Shown piece by piece: positions 51,534-61,112 of a DNA stretch of 64,000 bases. The stretch is from Aurantiacibacter sp. MUD11 (GTDB lineage Bacteria > Pseudomonadota > Alphaproteobacteria > Sphingomonadales > Sphingomonadaceae): contig NZ_CP114054.1 in NCBI RefSeq assembly GCF_026967575.1, forward strand, positions 186,001 through 250,000, given 5' to 3'. A program made the position numbers and the translations under genes. Positions within the stretch are counted from its first letter, which is position 1. Each line of letters starts with the position of its first letter. Under the pieces are notes generated by a model that was not told where the DNA came from, did no database searches, and worked only from the letters and a program-made list of their open reading frames with translations.

Positions 51534-53330
51534 ATGATCGACGTACCGTCCTTCCATGCCATAGCGGCGATGGTGCTGACCGTGGTGGTCTTCTTCCTGT
51601 TCGTTCGCGGGCGGATGTCGGTGGAAATCATTTCGCTGCTGACCATCGCGATCATCGCGGTCGGCCTGTATTTCTATCCCATGCCGCATACCCAGCCGAC
51701 GGACGGGCTGGCCTTGGCCTTTTCCGGGTTCGGCCACTACGCGCTGATCACCATCTGCGCACTGATGGTGATGGGCAGGGGACTGGTGGTGACCGGCGCG
51801 CTGGAGCCCGCCGCCCGCTTCCTGCAGCGGATCTTCAAGATCAACCTCCAGCTTGGCTTGTTGCTGTCGCTGGGACTGGCCTTCGCTCTGTCGATGGGCG
51901 TCAACAACACGCCCGTGCTGGTGCTGCTGATCCCGATCTTCGTGACGCTCGCTGCACGCGGAGCCATGCCCGCTTCGAAGACGCTGATGCCGCTCAATGC
52001 CAGTTCGCTGCTGGGCGGGCTTGCCACCACCATCGGCACTTCGACCAACATCCTCGTCGTGTCGATCGCCGTAGACCTTGGCATGCGCCCGATGGGGGTG
52101 TTCCACTTCACGCCCATCGTGCTGGCCGCTTCGCTGATCGCCTTGCCCTATATCTGGCTGGTGATGCCGCGCATGCTGAAGGACAACAGTCCGGATTCGA
52201 GCGTTGCGCAGCGCTGGTTCCACACCCGGCTGCGGGTGCCGCCGACCAGCAACCTGATCGGCAAGCATTTCGACGAGGTGGTCGACATGCTGCCTGCCGA
52301 CTTCCGCTTTGAAGAGCGTCCCGCTGGTCCGTTCGAAACCGGCCAGCGGCTGCGCGTGTCAGGCACGCACGATGCGCTGGAAGACGCCATCCGTGTGCTG
52401 CAGGGCCAGATCGCGCCGGGCTGGGTGGTTGACCAGGTCGATCGTGAGGCAAAGGCGAAGCGCGAGGACATCAAGGTCGTGGAGATGGTGGTCACCGCCG
52501 ACTCGCGCCTGATCGGTCGCACGCTGCCGACCTCGGGCATTGCCGACCGCTACGGCGTTGCCGTGCTCGGTATCCATCGGCCGCAACGGCTGCTGCATAA
52601 TGAGCCGGAAGATCCGTACGGCGACATCCGCTTCCGCGAAGGCGATGTGCTGCTGGTGCGCGGACTGAGCAAGCAGATCGACGAGTTCGCCCGCCTGGAC
52701 AGCCTGTTGCAGCTGGAAGGCGCGCGCGAGATCCCACGCCGGTCCAAGGCCTGGCTCGCCGCCACGATCATGGCGGTTTCGGTCGGCATGGCGTCCGTCG
52801 GCCTGCTGCCGATCGCAATTGCCTCGCTTGCCGGGGCGATCGTCATGTTCCTGACCGGCTGCGTGAAGTTCGACCGCGTCGGGCGCGCGCTGTCGGGGCA
52901 GGTGATCGTGCTGGTGGCTGCCAGCATCACCATCGGTCGTTTCGTGCTCGACAGCGGCGCGGCTGCCTGGCTGGGCGAGGCGCTGGCGCTGGGCCTGCAA
53001 TTCCTGCCGCCCGCGGGCGTACTGGCAGCCATCATGCTGTTCGTCACCGTGCTGACGAACTTCGCGTCCAACGCCACGGCGGCGACGGTGGGCACGCCCA
53101 TTGCCTTTGCCATCGCGACAGAACTGGGCTTGCCGCAGGAACCGCTGATCCTGGCAGTGCTGTTCGGCTGCAACCTCTGCTACGCCACACCGATCGCCTA
53201 CCAGACCAACATGCTGATCATGGCGGAGGGCGACTATTCCTTCGGCGACTACGTGAAGACCGGCGTGCCGTTGGTAATCATCATGGTCACCACGCTCAGC
53301 TTCCTGCTGGCGGTTTCCTACGGGATGTAG
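51534..53330 (+). CDS. SLC13 family permease with TrkA-C domains
   Basis: 598 residues. N-terminal and C-terminal helix bundles (about 12 helices) surround a central soluble part (residues 220–400) with two TrkA-C-like domains (SNLIGKHFDEVVDML…, RLIGRTLPTSGIADRYGVAV). The signature helices VNNTPVLVLLIPIF and TTIGTSTNILVV, then TNFASNATAATVGTP and TNMLIMAEGDYSF, match DASS/SLC13 transporters of sulfate, phosphate or dicarboxylates. The substrate cannot be given. Confidence 0.9.
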   Translation: MIDVPSFHAIAAMVLTVVVFFLFVRGRMSVEIISLLTIAIIAVGLYFYPMPHTQPTDGLALAFSGFGHYALITICALMVMGRGLVVTGALEPAARFLQRIFKINLQLGLLLSLGLAFALSMGVNNTPVLVLLIPIFVTLAARGAMPASKTLMPLNASSLLGGLATTIGTSTNILVVSIAVDLGMRPMGVFHFTPIVLAASLIALPYIWLVMPRMLKDNSPDSSVAQRWFHTRLRVPPTSNLIGKHFDEVVDMLPADFRFEERPAGPFETGQRLRVSGTHDALEDAIRVLQGQIAPGWVVDQVDREAKAKREDIKVVEMVVTADSRLIGRTLPTSGIADRYGVAVLGIHRPQRLLHNEPEDPYGDIRFREGDVLLVRGLSKQIDEFARLDSLLQLEGAREIPRRSKAWLAATIMAVSVGMASVGLLPIAIASLAGAIVMFLTGCVKFDRVGRALSGQVIVLVAASITIGRFVLDSGAAAWLGEALALGLQFLPPAGVLAAIMLFVTVLTNFASNATAATVGTPIAFAIATELGLPQEPLILAVLFGCNLCYATPIAYQTNMLIMAEGDYSFGDYVKTGVPLVIIMVTTLSFLLAVSYGM

Positions 53331-53351
53331 CCGGCCTGCCGGCCAATCCGA

Positions 53352-53846
53352 TCAGCTGTCGCTGCCGCGATGACCCATGCGCCGGGCCGAAGCATCCTCT
53401 GCCGCGCTGAGGTGCGCGCTCTGGTCGATATCCTCGATTGCCCCCGCGGCAACGTAGAGGGCGCGCAGGCGTTCGTATTCCTCCTGGCTCAGTGCGGCCA
53501 CTTCCTCGCGCGTCATGTTGGGCAAAAGCTGGCGATCATTGCGCGAAGACTGGCGCGTGAATGTCGTGCCAGCGCTTGCGCCCGTCTCGTCCGTCGGGTT
53601 GCCGAAGCCGTCCAGGCCCTCGTCACCGAACGAACCCACCACTTGCTCGCCTCGCCTGGCCAGCGTCGGGGGAGCCGTGACTTGCCGGCTGGCTGCCTGT
53701 AGTTCGGCCTGCCGCTGGTGCTCCGCGATAGTTTGCTGCGTCTCGCCGTCGGCGAACAGGGCAATCATGAATGTCAGCATCACCGTCACGACGGCGAAGT
53801 GCTTGTACATCTTGGCAGGTACCGGGGGCTTCGAAATACGGGCCAT
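53352..53846 (-). CDS. Hypothetical membrane-anchored protein (164 aa)
   Basis: One hydrophobic helix at residues 15–33 after a short basic N-terminus. The remaining part is hydrophilic and Gln/Glu/Arg-rich with helical segments (TREEVAALSQEEYERLRALY). No domain recognised. It lies between the SLC13 gene and the exopolysaccharide operon and points away from the latter, so the 337-bp region to its right is a divergent promoter region. Confidence 0.6.
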   Translation of the reverse strand: MARISKPPVPAKMYKHFAVVTVMLTFMIALFADGETQQTIAEHQRQAELQAASRQVTAPPTLARRGEQVVGSFGDEGLDGFGNPTDETGASAGTTFTRQSSRNDRQLLPNMTREEVAALSQEEYERLRALYVAAGAIEDIDQSAHLSAAEDASARRMGHRGSDS

Positions 53847-54079
53847 GAAGCGCCCCTTAGGCCGCAGGCGTTAAGGCTCAGGACCTCGACATGGTTAACA
53901 GCCGATTATCCCCCTTTTTTCAGGATGTTATGTGGAACTATCGGGGCTTCGTCCAGGTTGAGGGTGCCGAGATTACCAAGGATGATGCCGTTGCCGATGC
54001 GGCCGAGAGCATGGGTGTGAGGCGGCCGGACAGGTGGGCGATGCCGCGCAGGACACCGCCGAGAGCATTTCCGAACAAT

Positions 54080-54114
54080 TTTACACTCTGCACCCGCCGA
54101 GGTGTAAAGTTTAC
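54080..54114. promoter_or_regulatory. Palindromic sites upstream of the sugar transferase–prsKR operon
   Basis: TTTACAC (54080–54086) and GTGTAAA (54102–54108) are inverted; GTAAA-G-TTTAC (54104–54114) is a second perfect palindrome sharing the right half, followed by CGAC. It lies 70 bp before the sugar transferase ATG in a region otherwise without genes (53847–54183). It may be a site for a regulator such as PrsR. No convincing sigma-54 promoter was found nearby. Confidence 0.5.
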
Positions 54115-54183
54115 CGACAGTTCATACCTCGCTGTTAACCGAACCTCATCCGGAAATCCCTCCGGAGTGGTTCGGTTGGAGCG

Positions 54184-55569
54184 ATGGTCCGTCTCTTCAA
54201 GCACTATATTCCGCATGCCGTCCTGCTGCTGGGCCTGCTTGACCTCGCCCTGCTGCTGATCGCGGCCGATCTCGCGTGGACCTTGCGCGCGGCACAGATC
54301 GGCACCGATCCGGGCACGCTGGGCGAGCGCCTGCTCCCATTGGGCGGCTATGCCGTGACCACGCTGTCGGCGATGATCGCGGTGGGCGTCTACGGTCCCG
54401 ATGCGCTGCGCTCGATGCGCTTTGCCTGCGCGCGGCTGCTGGTGGCGATCAGCCTGGCGATCCTGGCATTGGCGCTGCTCGACTTCGTGCTGCCGGGGCA
54501 CACCTACTGGCGCTCCACGCTACTCTACGCGATGGCGCTGGCCATCGTCCTGCTGGTGCTCAACCGCGCCATCGTCGGTGGGCTGCTGGGCACTACGGCC
54601 TTCCGCCGCCGCATCCTCGTGCTCGGTGCGGGCCTGCGGGCGCAGCGACTGAAGGAGCTTGCCGCCAAACCCGGCAGCGGTTTCGCGGTGGTCGGCTTCA
54701 TCGACATGACCGGCAGCAATGCCCTGGTCCCCGAAGCGGTACCGCGCTCTGCCATTGCCGACCTTTCCGGCCATGTCGCCAACCTTGGCGCGAGCGAAGT
54801 GGTCCTGGCGCTGGAGGAGCGCCGCAACGCCTTGCCGCTGAAGGACTTGCTGCGGGTGAAGACCGCTGGCGTCCACGTGAACGAATTCTCCAGCTTCCTG
54901 GAGCGGGAGACCGGACGCGTCGACCTCGACACGCTCAATCCCAGCTGGCTGATCTTTTCCGACGGGTTTTCCTCGGGTCGCGCGATTTCCTCCTTCGCGA
55001 AACGGGCGTTCGATATCTGCGCCAGCGGTCTGTTGCTGCTGGTGACCTTCCCGGTGATCGCCGTGTTTGCGCTGCTGGTGAAATTGGACAGCAAGGGACC
55101 GGCCTTCTTCCGCCAGAAGCGTGTCGGGCTCTATGGCCAGACCTTCGAGATCATCAAGTTGCGTTCCATGCGCACCGATGCCGAAAAGGACGGGGCCAAG
55201 TGGGCGGACAAGGACGATCCGCGTATCACCCGCATTGGCTCGTTCATCCGCAAGGTGCGGATTGATGAGTTGCCGCAAGTGTGGACTGTGCTGACCGGCC
55301 GCATGAGCTTTGTCGGCCCCCGTCCCGAAGTGCCGCAGTTCGTCGACGACCTGGAAGACAAGCTGCCCTATTACGCCGAACGGCACATGGTGAAGCCCGG
55401 GATCACCGGCTGGGCGCAAATCAACTATCCCTATGGCGCCAGTATCGAGGACGCCCGGCAGAAGCTGGAGTACGACCTCTACTACGCCAAGAATTACACT
55501 CCCTTCCTGGACCTGCTGATCATGCTGCAGACGCTGCGCGTCGTGCTGTGGCCCGAGGGGGCGCGCTGA
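54184..55569 (+). CDS. Exopolysaccharide sugar phosphotransferase (polyprenyl glycosylphosphotransferase)
   Basis: 461 residues. Four or five N-terminal helices, a CoA-binding-like Rossmann segment (RRILVLGAGLRAQRL), and a C-terminal bacterial sugar transferase domain (KRAFDICASGLLLLVTFPVI, GPAFFRQKRVGLYGQTFEI, MRTDAEKDGAKWA, FIRKVRIDELPQVWTVLTG, SFVGPRPEVPQFV, GITGWAQINYPYG). It loads the first sugar phosphate on undecaprenyl phosphate. The prsK overlap and neighbours fit the TIGR03013 type linked to PEP-CTERM/exosortase polysaccharide systems. Confidence 0.92.
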   Translation: MVRLFKHYIPHAVLLLGLLDLALLLIAADLAWTLRAAQIGTDPGTLGERLLPLGGYAVTTLSAMIAVGVYGPDALRSMRFACARLLVAISLAILALALLDFVLPGHTYWRSTLLYAMALAIVLLVLNRAIVGGLLGTTAFRRRILVLGAGLRAQRLKELAAKPGSGFAVVGFIDMTGSNALVPEAVPRSAIADLSGHVANLGASEVVLALEERRNALPLKDLLRVKTAGVHVNEFSSFLERETGRVDLDTLNPSWLIFSDGFSSGRAISSFAKRAFDICASGLLLLVTFPVIAVFALLVKLDSKGPAFFRQKRVGLYGQTFEIIKLRSMRTDAEKDGAKWADKDDPRITRIGSFIRKVRIDELPQVWTVLTGRMSFVGPRPEVPQFVDDLEDKLPYYAERHMVKPGITGWAQINYPYGASIEDARQKLEYDLYYAKNYTPFLDLLIMLQTLRVVLWPEGAR

Positions 55570-57683
55570 TGGCCACGGGTTGGGATATCGTCGGCTTTAT
55601 TGCCTATCTCGTCATCGCCTCTGGCGCGGTGGCGCTGGGGTTGTGGCTGGTTACCAGCGAGCGGGCGCAGGGACCGGCCATCCGCGCCAGTGCAGCGGCG
55701 CTCTTCGGCGCGGCCATGTGGGGCTATGCGGTGATTGGCCTGGGCGAGCGCAATGTCGTGACCGAACTGGTCCTGATCGTCAGCAACCTGGCCTGGCTGT
55801 GGATGCTTTACCGCCTGTTCGCGCACGATGGTCGCGACAAGAACCTTGGACCGATCCGGCCGGTGGTATTCGCGCTCGGCTTCGTGGAATTGATGCAGGT
55901 CGCGCTGGTGGGCGTGCGGCTGCGGTACGGCGGTCCGGTGGAAATCGATCTCCTGGTCGTGCGCTTCGCGATAACCTTCCGCCTGCTGTTCTGCATCGGC
56001 GCGCTGGTGCTGGTGCACAATCTCTATGCCGGCGCGGCGGTGCAGGCGCGGCAGGGGCTGCGCTGGCCGGCTGCGGCACTGGGCGTGGTGTGGCTCTACG
56101 ATCTCAACTTCTACACCATTGCCTATCTCGACGACGGCTTGCCGACGCTGCTCGACAGCCTGCGCATCGCGGCGCTGGGCGTTGCAGTCATCCTGCTCGT
56201 GATCGGGAGCTTTCGCAATGACAGCGAACTGCGGCTCAGCCCTTCGCGCAGCTTTGCTTTCCAGTCCTTCTCGCTGCTGCTGATCGGGGCCTACCTGATG
56301 GTGATGGTGGTGATCGCGCAGGGCCTTGCCTATTTCGGCAGCGATTACGGGCGCATGCTACAGACCGGGTTCGTGCTGCTGGCCAGCGTCGTGGCGCTGA
56401 CCGTGCTGCCATCCGCCAAGCTGCGCGGATGGCTGCGGGTGACACTGTCGAAGAACCTGTTCCAGCATCGCTACGACTATCGGGCAGAGTGGCTGCGCTT
56501 CACTGCCACCATCGGCCGTGCAGGCCCGCAGGCCCCGCCATTGCCCGAACGCGCGGTACAGGCCGTGGCCGACATCACCGACAGTCCCGCCGGGCTGCTG
56601 CTGACGCCCCGCGAAGAAGGCGGGCTGGCGCTGGCGGCACGCTGGCAGTGGCCGGAGCTGGAGGTTCCGGCAGAGGCGATCGACACGCTGGGCGCCAAAT
56701 TTCTCGCCGACAGCCAGTTCATCGTCGATCTCGACGAGCTGCGCGCGGGTGAGCAGCGTGACGTGCCGGAAGTTGCCGCGCCGAAGTGGCTGCTTGAGGA
56801 CGAGCGCAGCTGGGCACTGATCCCGCTGTTGCACTACGAGCGCTTGCTGGGCGTGGTGGTGCTGGCGCGGCCTGCCATCGCGCGCAAGCTCGACTGGGAA
56901 GACTTCGACCTGTTGCGAGTCGTCGGGCGTCAGCTGGCCAGCTACATGGCCGAGCGCCAGAGCCAGCTGGCCCTTGGCGAGGCGCAGCAGTTCGACGAAT
57001 TCAATCGCCGCATCGCCTTCGTCATGCACGATATCAAGAACCTTGCCAGCCAGCTTTCGCTGCTGGCCAAGAATGCCGAAAAGCATGCGGAGAAGCCGGA
57101 ATTCCGTGCTGACATGATCCTTACGCTGCGCAACTCCACGGACAAGTTGCAGGCCCTGCTGGCACGACTTGGACGCTATGGCAGCCATGGAGGCAAGGAA
57201 CGCGAATTGATCGACCTCGAAGCGCTGCTGCGGCGAGTGGCCGAGCAGTACAAGGGCAAGCACGAAGTGATCTTCCTGCAAAGCGAGCCCTGCGAGGTGC
57301 GGGCCGATGCCGAGGGGCTGGAACAGGCCCTGGTCCACCTGATCCACAACGCGGTGGAGGCCAGCAACGAGACGTCTCCGGTCTTCCTCGACCTGCACCG
57401 CGAGGCGGGCACTGCCGTCGTCGAGGTGCAGGATTCGGGCGAGGGCATGTCCCCGGAATTCATCCGGACCCGGCTGTTCAAGCCTTTCCATTCGTCCAAG
57501 CCGGGCGGCTTCGGCATCGGCGCTTTCGAGGCCCGCGAACTGGTGCGGTCGATGGGCGGGCGGCTGGACGTGGAATCGCGCGAGGGGCTGGGCACCCGCT
57601 TTTCAATACGGCTGCCGCTGGGCGAGCGGGCGAGCCTGATCAATGCCATGAACGAGAACAAGGAACCGAGTGAGGTGCTATGA
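55569..57683 (+). CDS. prsK: PrsK-type sensor histidine kinase
   Basis: 704 residues from ATG 55569 (one base shared with the previous stop). About eight N-terminal helices, a GAF-like sensor domain (about 320–470), then the kinase core: HisKA-like FVMHDIKNLASQLSLLAKN with the phosphoacceptor His, N box LIHNAVEASNE, G1 DSGEGM and G2 GGFGIGAFEAREL. It belongs with PrsR, which it should phosphorylate in response to an unknown membrane or cytoplasmic signal. Confidence 0.92.
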   Translation: MATGWDIVGFIAYLVIASGAVALGLWLVTSERAQGPAIRASAAALFGAAMWGYAVIGLGERNVVTELVLIVSNLAWLWMLYRLFAHDGRDKNLGPIRPVVFALGFVELMQVALVGVRLRYGGPVEIDLLVVRFAITFRLLFCIGALVLVHNLYAGAAVQARQGLRWPAAALGVVWLYDLNFYTIAYLDDGLPTLLDSLRIAALGVAVILLVIGSFRNDSELRLSPSRSFAFQSFSLLLIGAYLMVMVVIAQGLAYFGSDYGRMLQTGFVLLASVVALTVLPSAKLRGWLRVTLSKNLFQHRYDYRAEWLRFTATIGRAGPQAPPLPERAVQAVADITDSPAGLLLTPREEGGLALAARWQWPELEVPAEAIDTLGAKFLADSQFIVDLDELRAGEQRDVPEVAAPKWLLEDERSWALIPLLHYERLLGVVVLARPAIARKLDWEDFDLLRVVGRQLASYMAERQSQLALGEAQQFDEFNRRIAFVMHDIKNLASQLSLLAKNAEKHAEKPEFRADMILTLRNSTDKLQALLARLGRYGSHGGKERELIDLEALLRRVAEQYKGKHEVIFLQSEPCEVRADAEGLEQALVHLIHNAVEASNETSPVFLDLHREAGTAVVEVQDSGEGMSPEFIRTRLFKPFHSSKPGGFGIGAFEARELVRSMGGRLDVESREGLGTRFSIRLPLGERASLINAMNENKEPSEVL

Positions 57684-59050
57684 TGGCCGAGAGCAAACCG
57701 AAGCTACTCATCGTCGAGGACGACGAGGGTCTGCAGGCCCAGCTCAAATGGGCCTACGAGGATTTCGAGGTGATCATCGCGGGCGACCGCGAGAGCGCCA
57801 TTGCCGCGCTGCGCTCGGAAGAACCGCCGGTGGTGACGCTGGACCTTGGCCTGCCGCCCGATCCTGACGGCACGACCGAGGGTTTCGCCGTGCTCGATGC
57901 CATCATGGCGCTCAAGCCCGATACCAAGGTCGTGGTCGCATCGGGCCATGGCGCGCGCGAAAGCGCGCTCAATGCCATCGAGCGCGGGGCCTACGATTTC
58001 TACCAGAAGCCGGTCGATATCGAGCAGCTCGGGCTGATCGTGCGGCGTGCGCTCAACCTGCATCGCATCGAGGCGGAAAATCGTCGCCTCGCCAACAAGG
58101 CTGACGAGGGCAATACGGTGCTGGGCGGGCTGATCACCTCGGCGCCGGAGATGGTGAAGGTGGCGCGTACGATCGAGCGCGTGGCGAATACCAATGTCTC
58201 CGTCATGCTGCTGGGTGCGAGCGGCACCGGCAAGGAGCTGCTGGCGCGTGGCGTGCACGAGGCAAGCAGTCGCAAGGGCGGCAATTTCGTTGCAATCAAC
58301 TGCGCGGCGATCCCCGAAAACCTGCTCGAAAGCGAGCTGTTCGGGCACGAGAAGGGCGCCTTTACCGGCGCGGTGAAGACCACTGAGGGCAAGATCGAGC
58401 TGGCCGATGGCGGTACGCTGTTTCTCGACGAGGTGGGCGACATTCCGCTGCCCCTGCAGGTGAAGCTGCTGCGCTTCCTGCAGGAACGTACCATCGAACG
58501 CATCGGCGGACGCAGCTCCATCCCGGTCGACACGCGCATTGTCTGCGCCACGCACCAGGATCTGGAGGGCATGATCGCCGACGGGCGTTTCCGCGAAGAC
58601 CTGTTCTATCGCCTGGCCGAAGTGGTGGTGAAGATCCCTTCACTGGCGGAGCGCCCCGGCGATGCCGTGCTGCTCGCCAAGGTGTTCCTGAAGCGCTTTG
58701 CGGAGGAGATGAACCCCTCCGTCACCGGCTTCGCGCCGGATGCGCTGGCTGCCATCGATGCCTGGAACTGGCCCGGCAACGTGCGCGAGCTGGAGAACCG
58801 CGTGAAGCGGGCGGTGATCATGGCCGACGGCAAGCTGGTGAGCGCGGAGGATCTCGATCTTGGCGACAGCGAGGAGGAAGATCCCGAAGTGCTCAACCTG
58901 AAGAGCGCGCGCGAACAGTCCGACCGCAAGGTGATCCGCCATGCGCTGGCCCGGACCGAAGGCAACATTTCCAGCACCGCCAAGATGCTGGGGATCAGCC
59001 GCCCGACGCTGTACGACCTGCTCAAGCAGTACGACCTGCAGCAGAGCTGA
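57680..59050 (+). CDS. prsR: PrsR-type sigma-54-dependent response regulator
   Basis: 456 residues overlapping the prsK stop (ATGATG start). Receiver domain with acceptor D55 (VTLDLGLPP), then an AAA+ sigma-54 activator domain: LGASGTGKELLARG, GAFTGA loop (EKGAFTGAVK), LFLDEVGD, and a Fis-type C-terminal HTH (GNISSTAKMLGISRPTLYDLL). The family is known as the PEP-CTERM-box response regulator, activating polysaccharide and exosortase-sorted surface genes. Its target promoters are not visible here. Confidence 0.93.
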   Translation: MMAESKPKLLIVEDDEGLQAQLKWAYEDFEVIIAGDRESAIAALRSEEPPVVTLDLGLPPDPDGTTEGFAVLDAIMALKPDTKVVVASGHGARESALNAIERGAYDFYQKPVDIEQLGLIVRRALNLHRIEAENRRLANKADEGNTVLGGLITSAPEMVKVARTIERVANTNVSVMLLGASGTGKELLARGVHEASSRKGGNFVAINCAAIPENLLESELFGHEKGAFTGAVKTTEGKIELADGGTLFLDEVGDIPLPLQVKLLRFLQERTIERIGGRSSIPVDTRIVCATHQDLEGMIADGRFREDLFYRLAEVVVKIPSLAERPGDAVLLAKVFLKRFAEEMNPSVTGFAPDALAAIDAWNWPGNVRELENRVKRAVIMADGKLVSAEDLDLGDSEEEDPEVLNLKSAREQSDRKVIRHALARTEGNISSTAKMLGISRPTLYDLLKQYDLQQS

Positions 59051-59090
59051 CGCTGGACAGCCGCGCGGTGCGCAGGCACATCGCCGCGCA

Positions 59091-60059
59091 ATGATCGCTC
59101 GCCTCGCCATCCTGTTCGATCCGCTGGTTCGCCTGCTGCTGCTGGCGATCCTGCTGGCCAGCGTGCTGCCGGTGACGGGCGAGGGTCGGGCGATTGCACG
59201 CATCGTGTCGGATGGAGCGATCTTCCTGCTGTTCCTGCTCAACGGCCTGCGCCTGCCGCGCCGACAGGTGGCAGAAGGCATGCGCAACCTGCGCTTCCTG
59301 TTACCGCTGGTCGTCTGGGTCTTCGGCCTGATGGCTTTCGCAGGACTGGCGGCAGCGGGCATGGCCTCGCTGCAACTACCAGCCAGCGTGGCGCTGGGGT
59401 TTGTCTTCCTCGGCGTGCTGCCCTCCACGGTGCAGTCGGCGACGGCTTATAGCTCGATCGCCGGCGGCAATGTTGCGGCGTCGGTGGTGGCGGCGGCGGT
59501 GCTCAACATCCTCGGCGTATTCATCACCGCGCCGCTGATCGGTATCCTGGCGAGCAGCGGCATGCCGGGCATCGACCTTGGCGGCCTGCAGCGTATCGCC
59601 TTGATCCTGCTGTTGCCCTTCGTGATCGGACAAGTCCTGCAGGGCTGGCTGGGCGGCCTGGTGGCAGACAACCGCAAGCTGGTTTCCTGGATGGACCGGA
59701 TCGCCATTGCGATTGCTGTCTATGTCGCTTTCTCCGGCGCGGTGCAGCAGGGCCTGTGGAGCCTCATCTCGCTGCCGGAGTGGGGTGTGCTGATGAGCCT
59801 TGTCGGCTTCATGCTGGCATTCGGCTTCTTCGGAGCATGGTGGCTAGCAGCACTGCTGCGGCTCGACCCCGCAGATCGGGTATCGTTCCTCTTCGCCGGG
59901 GCGCAGAAGAGCATCGCCATGGGTGCACCGCTAGCCAGCGTGCTGTTCCCGCCCGCGACGGCCGGTCTCGTGCTGCTGCCCGTGCTGATCTACCACCTGT
60001 TGCAGCTGGTCATCTCCGCGCCGGTGGCGGCGCGGCTCAGCCGTGGGGCATCCGGGTAG
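59091..60059 (+). CDS. Bile acid:sodium symporter family protein (SLC10A7-like)
   Basis: 322 residues from ATG 59091; the frame is open farther, overlapping prsR. Ten hydrophobic helices with VLPSTVQSATAYSSIAGGNVAAS, the helix-breaking pattern of BASS transporters, and SFLFAGAQKSIAMGAPLA. Substrate unknown. Its 3' end overlaps the converging DUF475 gene by 23 bp. Confidence 0.87.
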   Translation: MIARLAILFDPLVRLLLLAILLASVLPVTGEGRAIARIVSDGAIFLLFLLNGLRLPRRQVAEGMRNLRFLLPLVVWVFGLMAFAGLAAAGMASLQLPASVALGFVFLGVLPSTVQSATAYSSIAGGNVAASVVAAAVLNILGVFITAPLIGILASSGMPGIDLGGLQRIALILLLPFVIGQVLQGWLGGLVADNRKLVSWMDRIAIAIAVYVAFSGAVQQGLWSLISLPEWGVLMSLVGFMLAFGFFGAWWLAALLRLDPADRVSFLFAGAQKSIAMGAPLASVLFPPATAGLVLLPVLIYHLLQLVISAPVAARLSRGASG

Positions 60060-61104
60060 GTTCCGGGTTCTCCCGGTTGTGGCGGACAGACCACCACAGC
60101 GACAGGCCGATCAATGCAGCGCCGATAAGGCCGGTGATCGTCTCGGGAATGTGGAACTTGGCAGAGGCGAGCATGATGCCGCCCAGCACGATGATCGCCC
60201 AGAACGCGCCGTTCTCCAGGAACCGGTACTGCGCCAGGGTGCCCTTCTCGACCAGGTGAATGGTCATCGAACGCACGAACATGGCGCCGATCGACAGGCC
60301 CAGCGCGATCACGATCATGTTGTTCGAAAGGGCGAAGGCACCGATCACGCCGTCGAAGCTGAAGCTGGCATCGAGCACGTTGAGGTAGAGGAACCCGCCT
60401 AGGCCGCTCTTCACGACAGCACCCTGCAGGCGCTTCTTTTCTTCATGCAGTTCGAGGATCGTGTTGATCCCTTCCACCGCGATGAAGGTGATGAGGCCAA
60501 GGATGCCCGCGATCAGGAAGGTCAGCGCCTCTTCCGGCGGCAGCAGACCGGAAATGCCCCACAGCACCAGCAGCAGGATAGCGATTTCGGCAGCGGGAAG
60601 GGCGGCGAATTTCGACAGCCATTCCTCGATCTTGAAGATCCAGTGCACGTCCTTGTCGAGGTCGAAGAAGAATTTCAGGCCGACCATCGCCAGGAAGGCG
60701 CCGCCGAACCCGGCAATGCCGACGTGGGCAGAGCTGACGATGCGTTCGTATTCCTGCGGATCATTGAGCGACAGGTCGATTGTCTCCACCGGGCCAAGAC
60801 CCGCTGCAATCGCCACGATGGCGAGCGGGAAGACGATGCGCATGCCGAACACGGCAAAGGCGATGCCCCAGGTGAGGAAGCGGCGCTGCCAGATCTTGTC
60901 CATGTCCTTCAGCACGGAGGCGTTCACTACCGCGTTGTCGAAGCTGAGCGAGATTTCGAGCACCGACAGCACGATGATGATCCACAGCATCGATGCCGTG
61001 CCGGAAACGGTCCCGGTGCTGGACCAGCCATACCAGCCTCCCAGGCCGAGGCAGATAAGCGTGAAGATGAGTGAGAAGCCGTAGAACTGGCGAATGGTCT
61101 GCAT
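60037..61104 (-). CDS. DUF475 membrane protein (TerC-like)
   Basis: 355 residues with about nine helices. Repeated acidic motifs VLEISLSFDNAVVNA and NVLDASFSFDGVIGAFAL resemble the TerC family, which exports metal ions such as manganese or resists tellurite. Function here is not proven. Stop region overlaps the end of the symporter gene on the opposite strand. It follows panB by 8 bp on the same strand, so the two may be co-transcribed. Confidence 0.87.
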   Translation of the reverse strand: MQTIRQFYGFSLIFTLICLGLGGWYGWSSTGTVSGTASMLWIIIVLSVLEISLSFDNAVVNASVLKDMDKIWQRRFLTWGIAFAVFGMRIVFPLAIVAIAAGLGPVETIDLSLNDPQEYERIVSSAHVGIAGFGGAFLAMVGLKFFFDLDKDVHWIFKIEEWLSKFAALPAAEIAILLLVLWGISGLLPPEEALTFLIAGILGLITFIAVEGINTILELHEEKKRLQGAVVKSGLGGFLYLNVLDASFSFDGVIGAFALSNNMIVIALGLSIGAMFVRSMTIHLVEKGTLAQYRFLENGAFWAIIVLGGIMLASAKFHIPETITGLIGAALIGLSLWWSVRHNRENPEPTRMPHG

Positions 61105-61112
61105 GTCGGGAA

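Noticed and set aside
53330..53343. GCCGGC-CT-GCCGGC hairpin after the SLC13 gene as terminator
   Set aside because: Two-base loop and no T run; too weak to call.
53891..54259. 122-codon frame before the sugar transferase
   Set aside because: Overlaps the sugar transferase start in another frame and contains the palindromic regulatory region.
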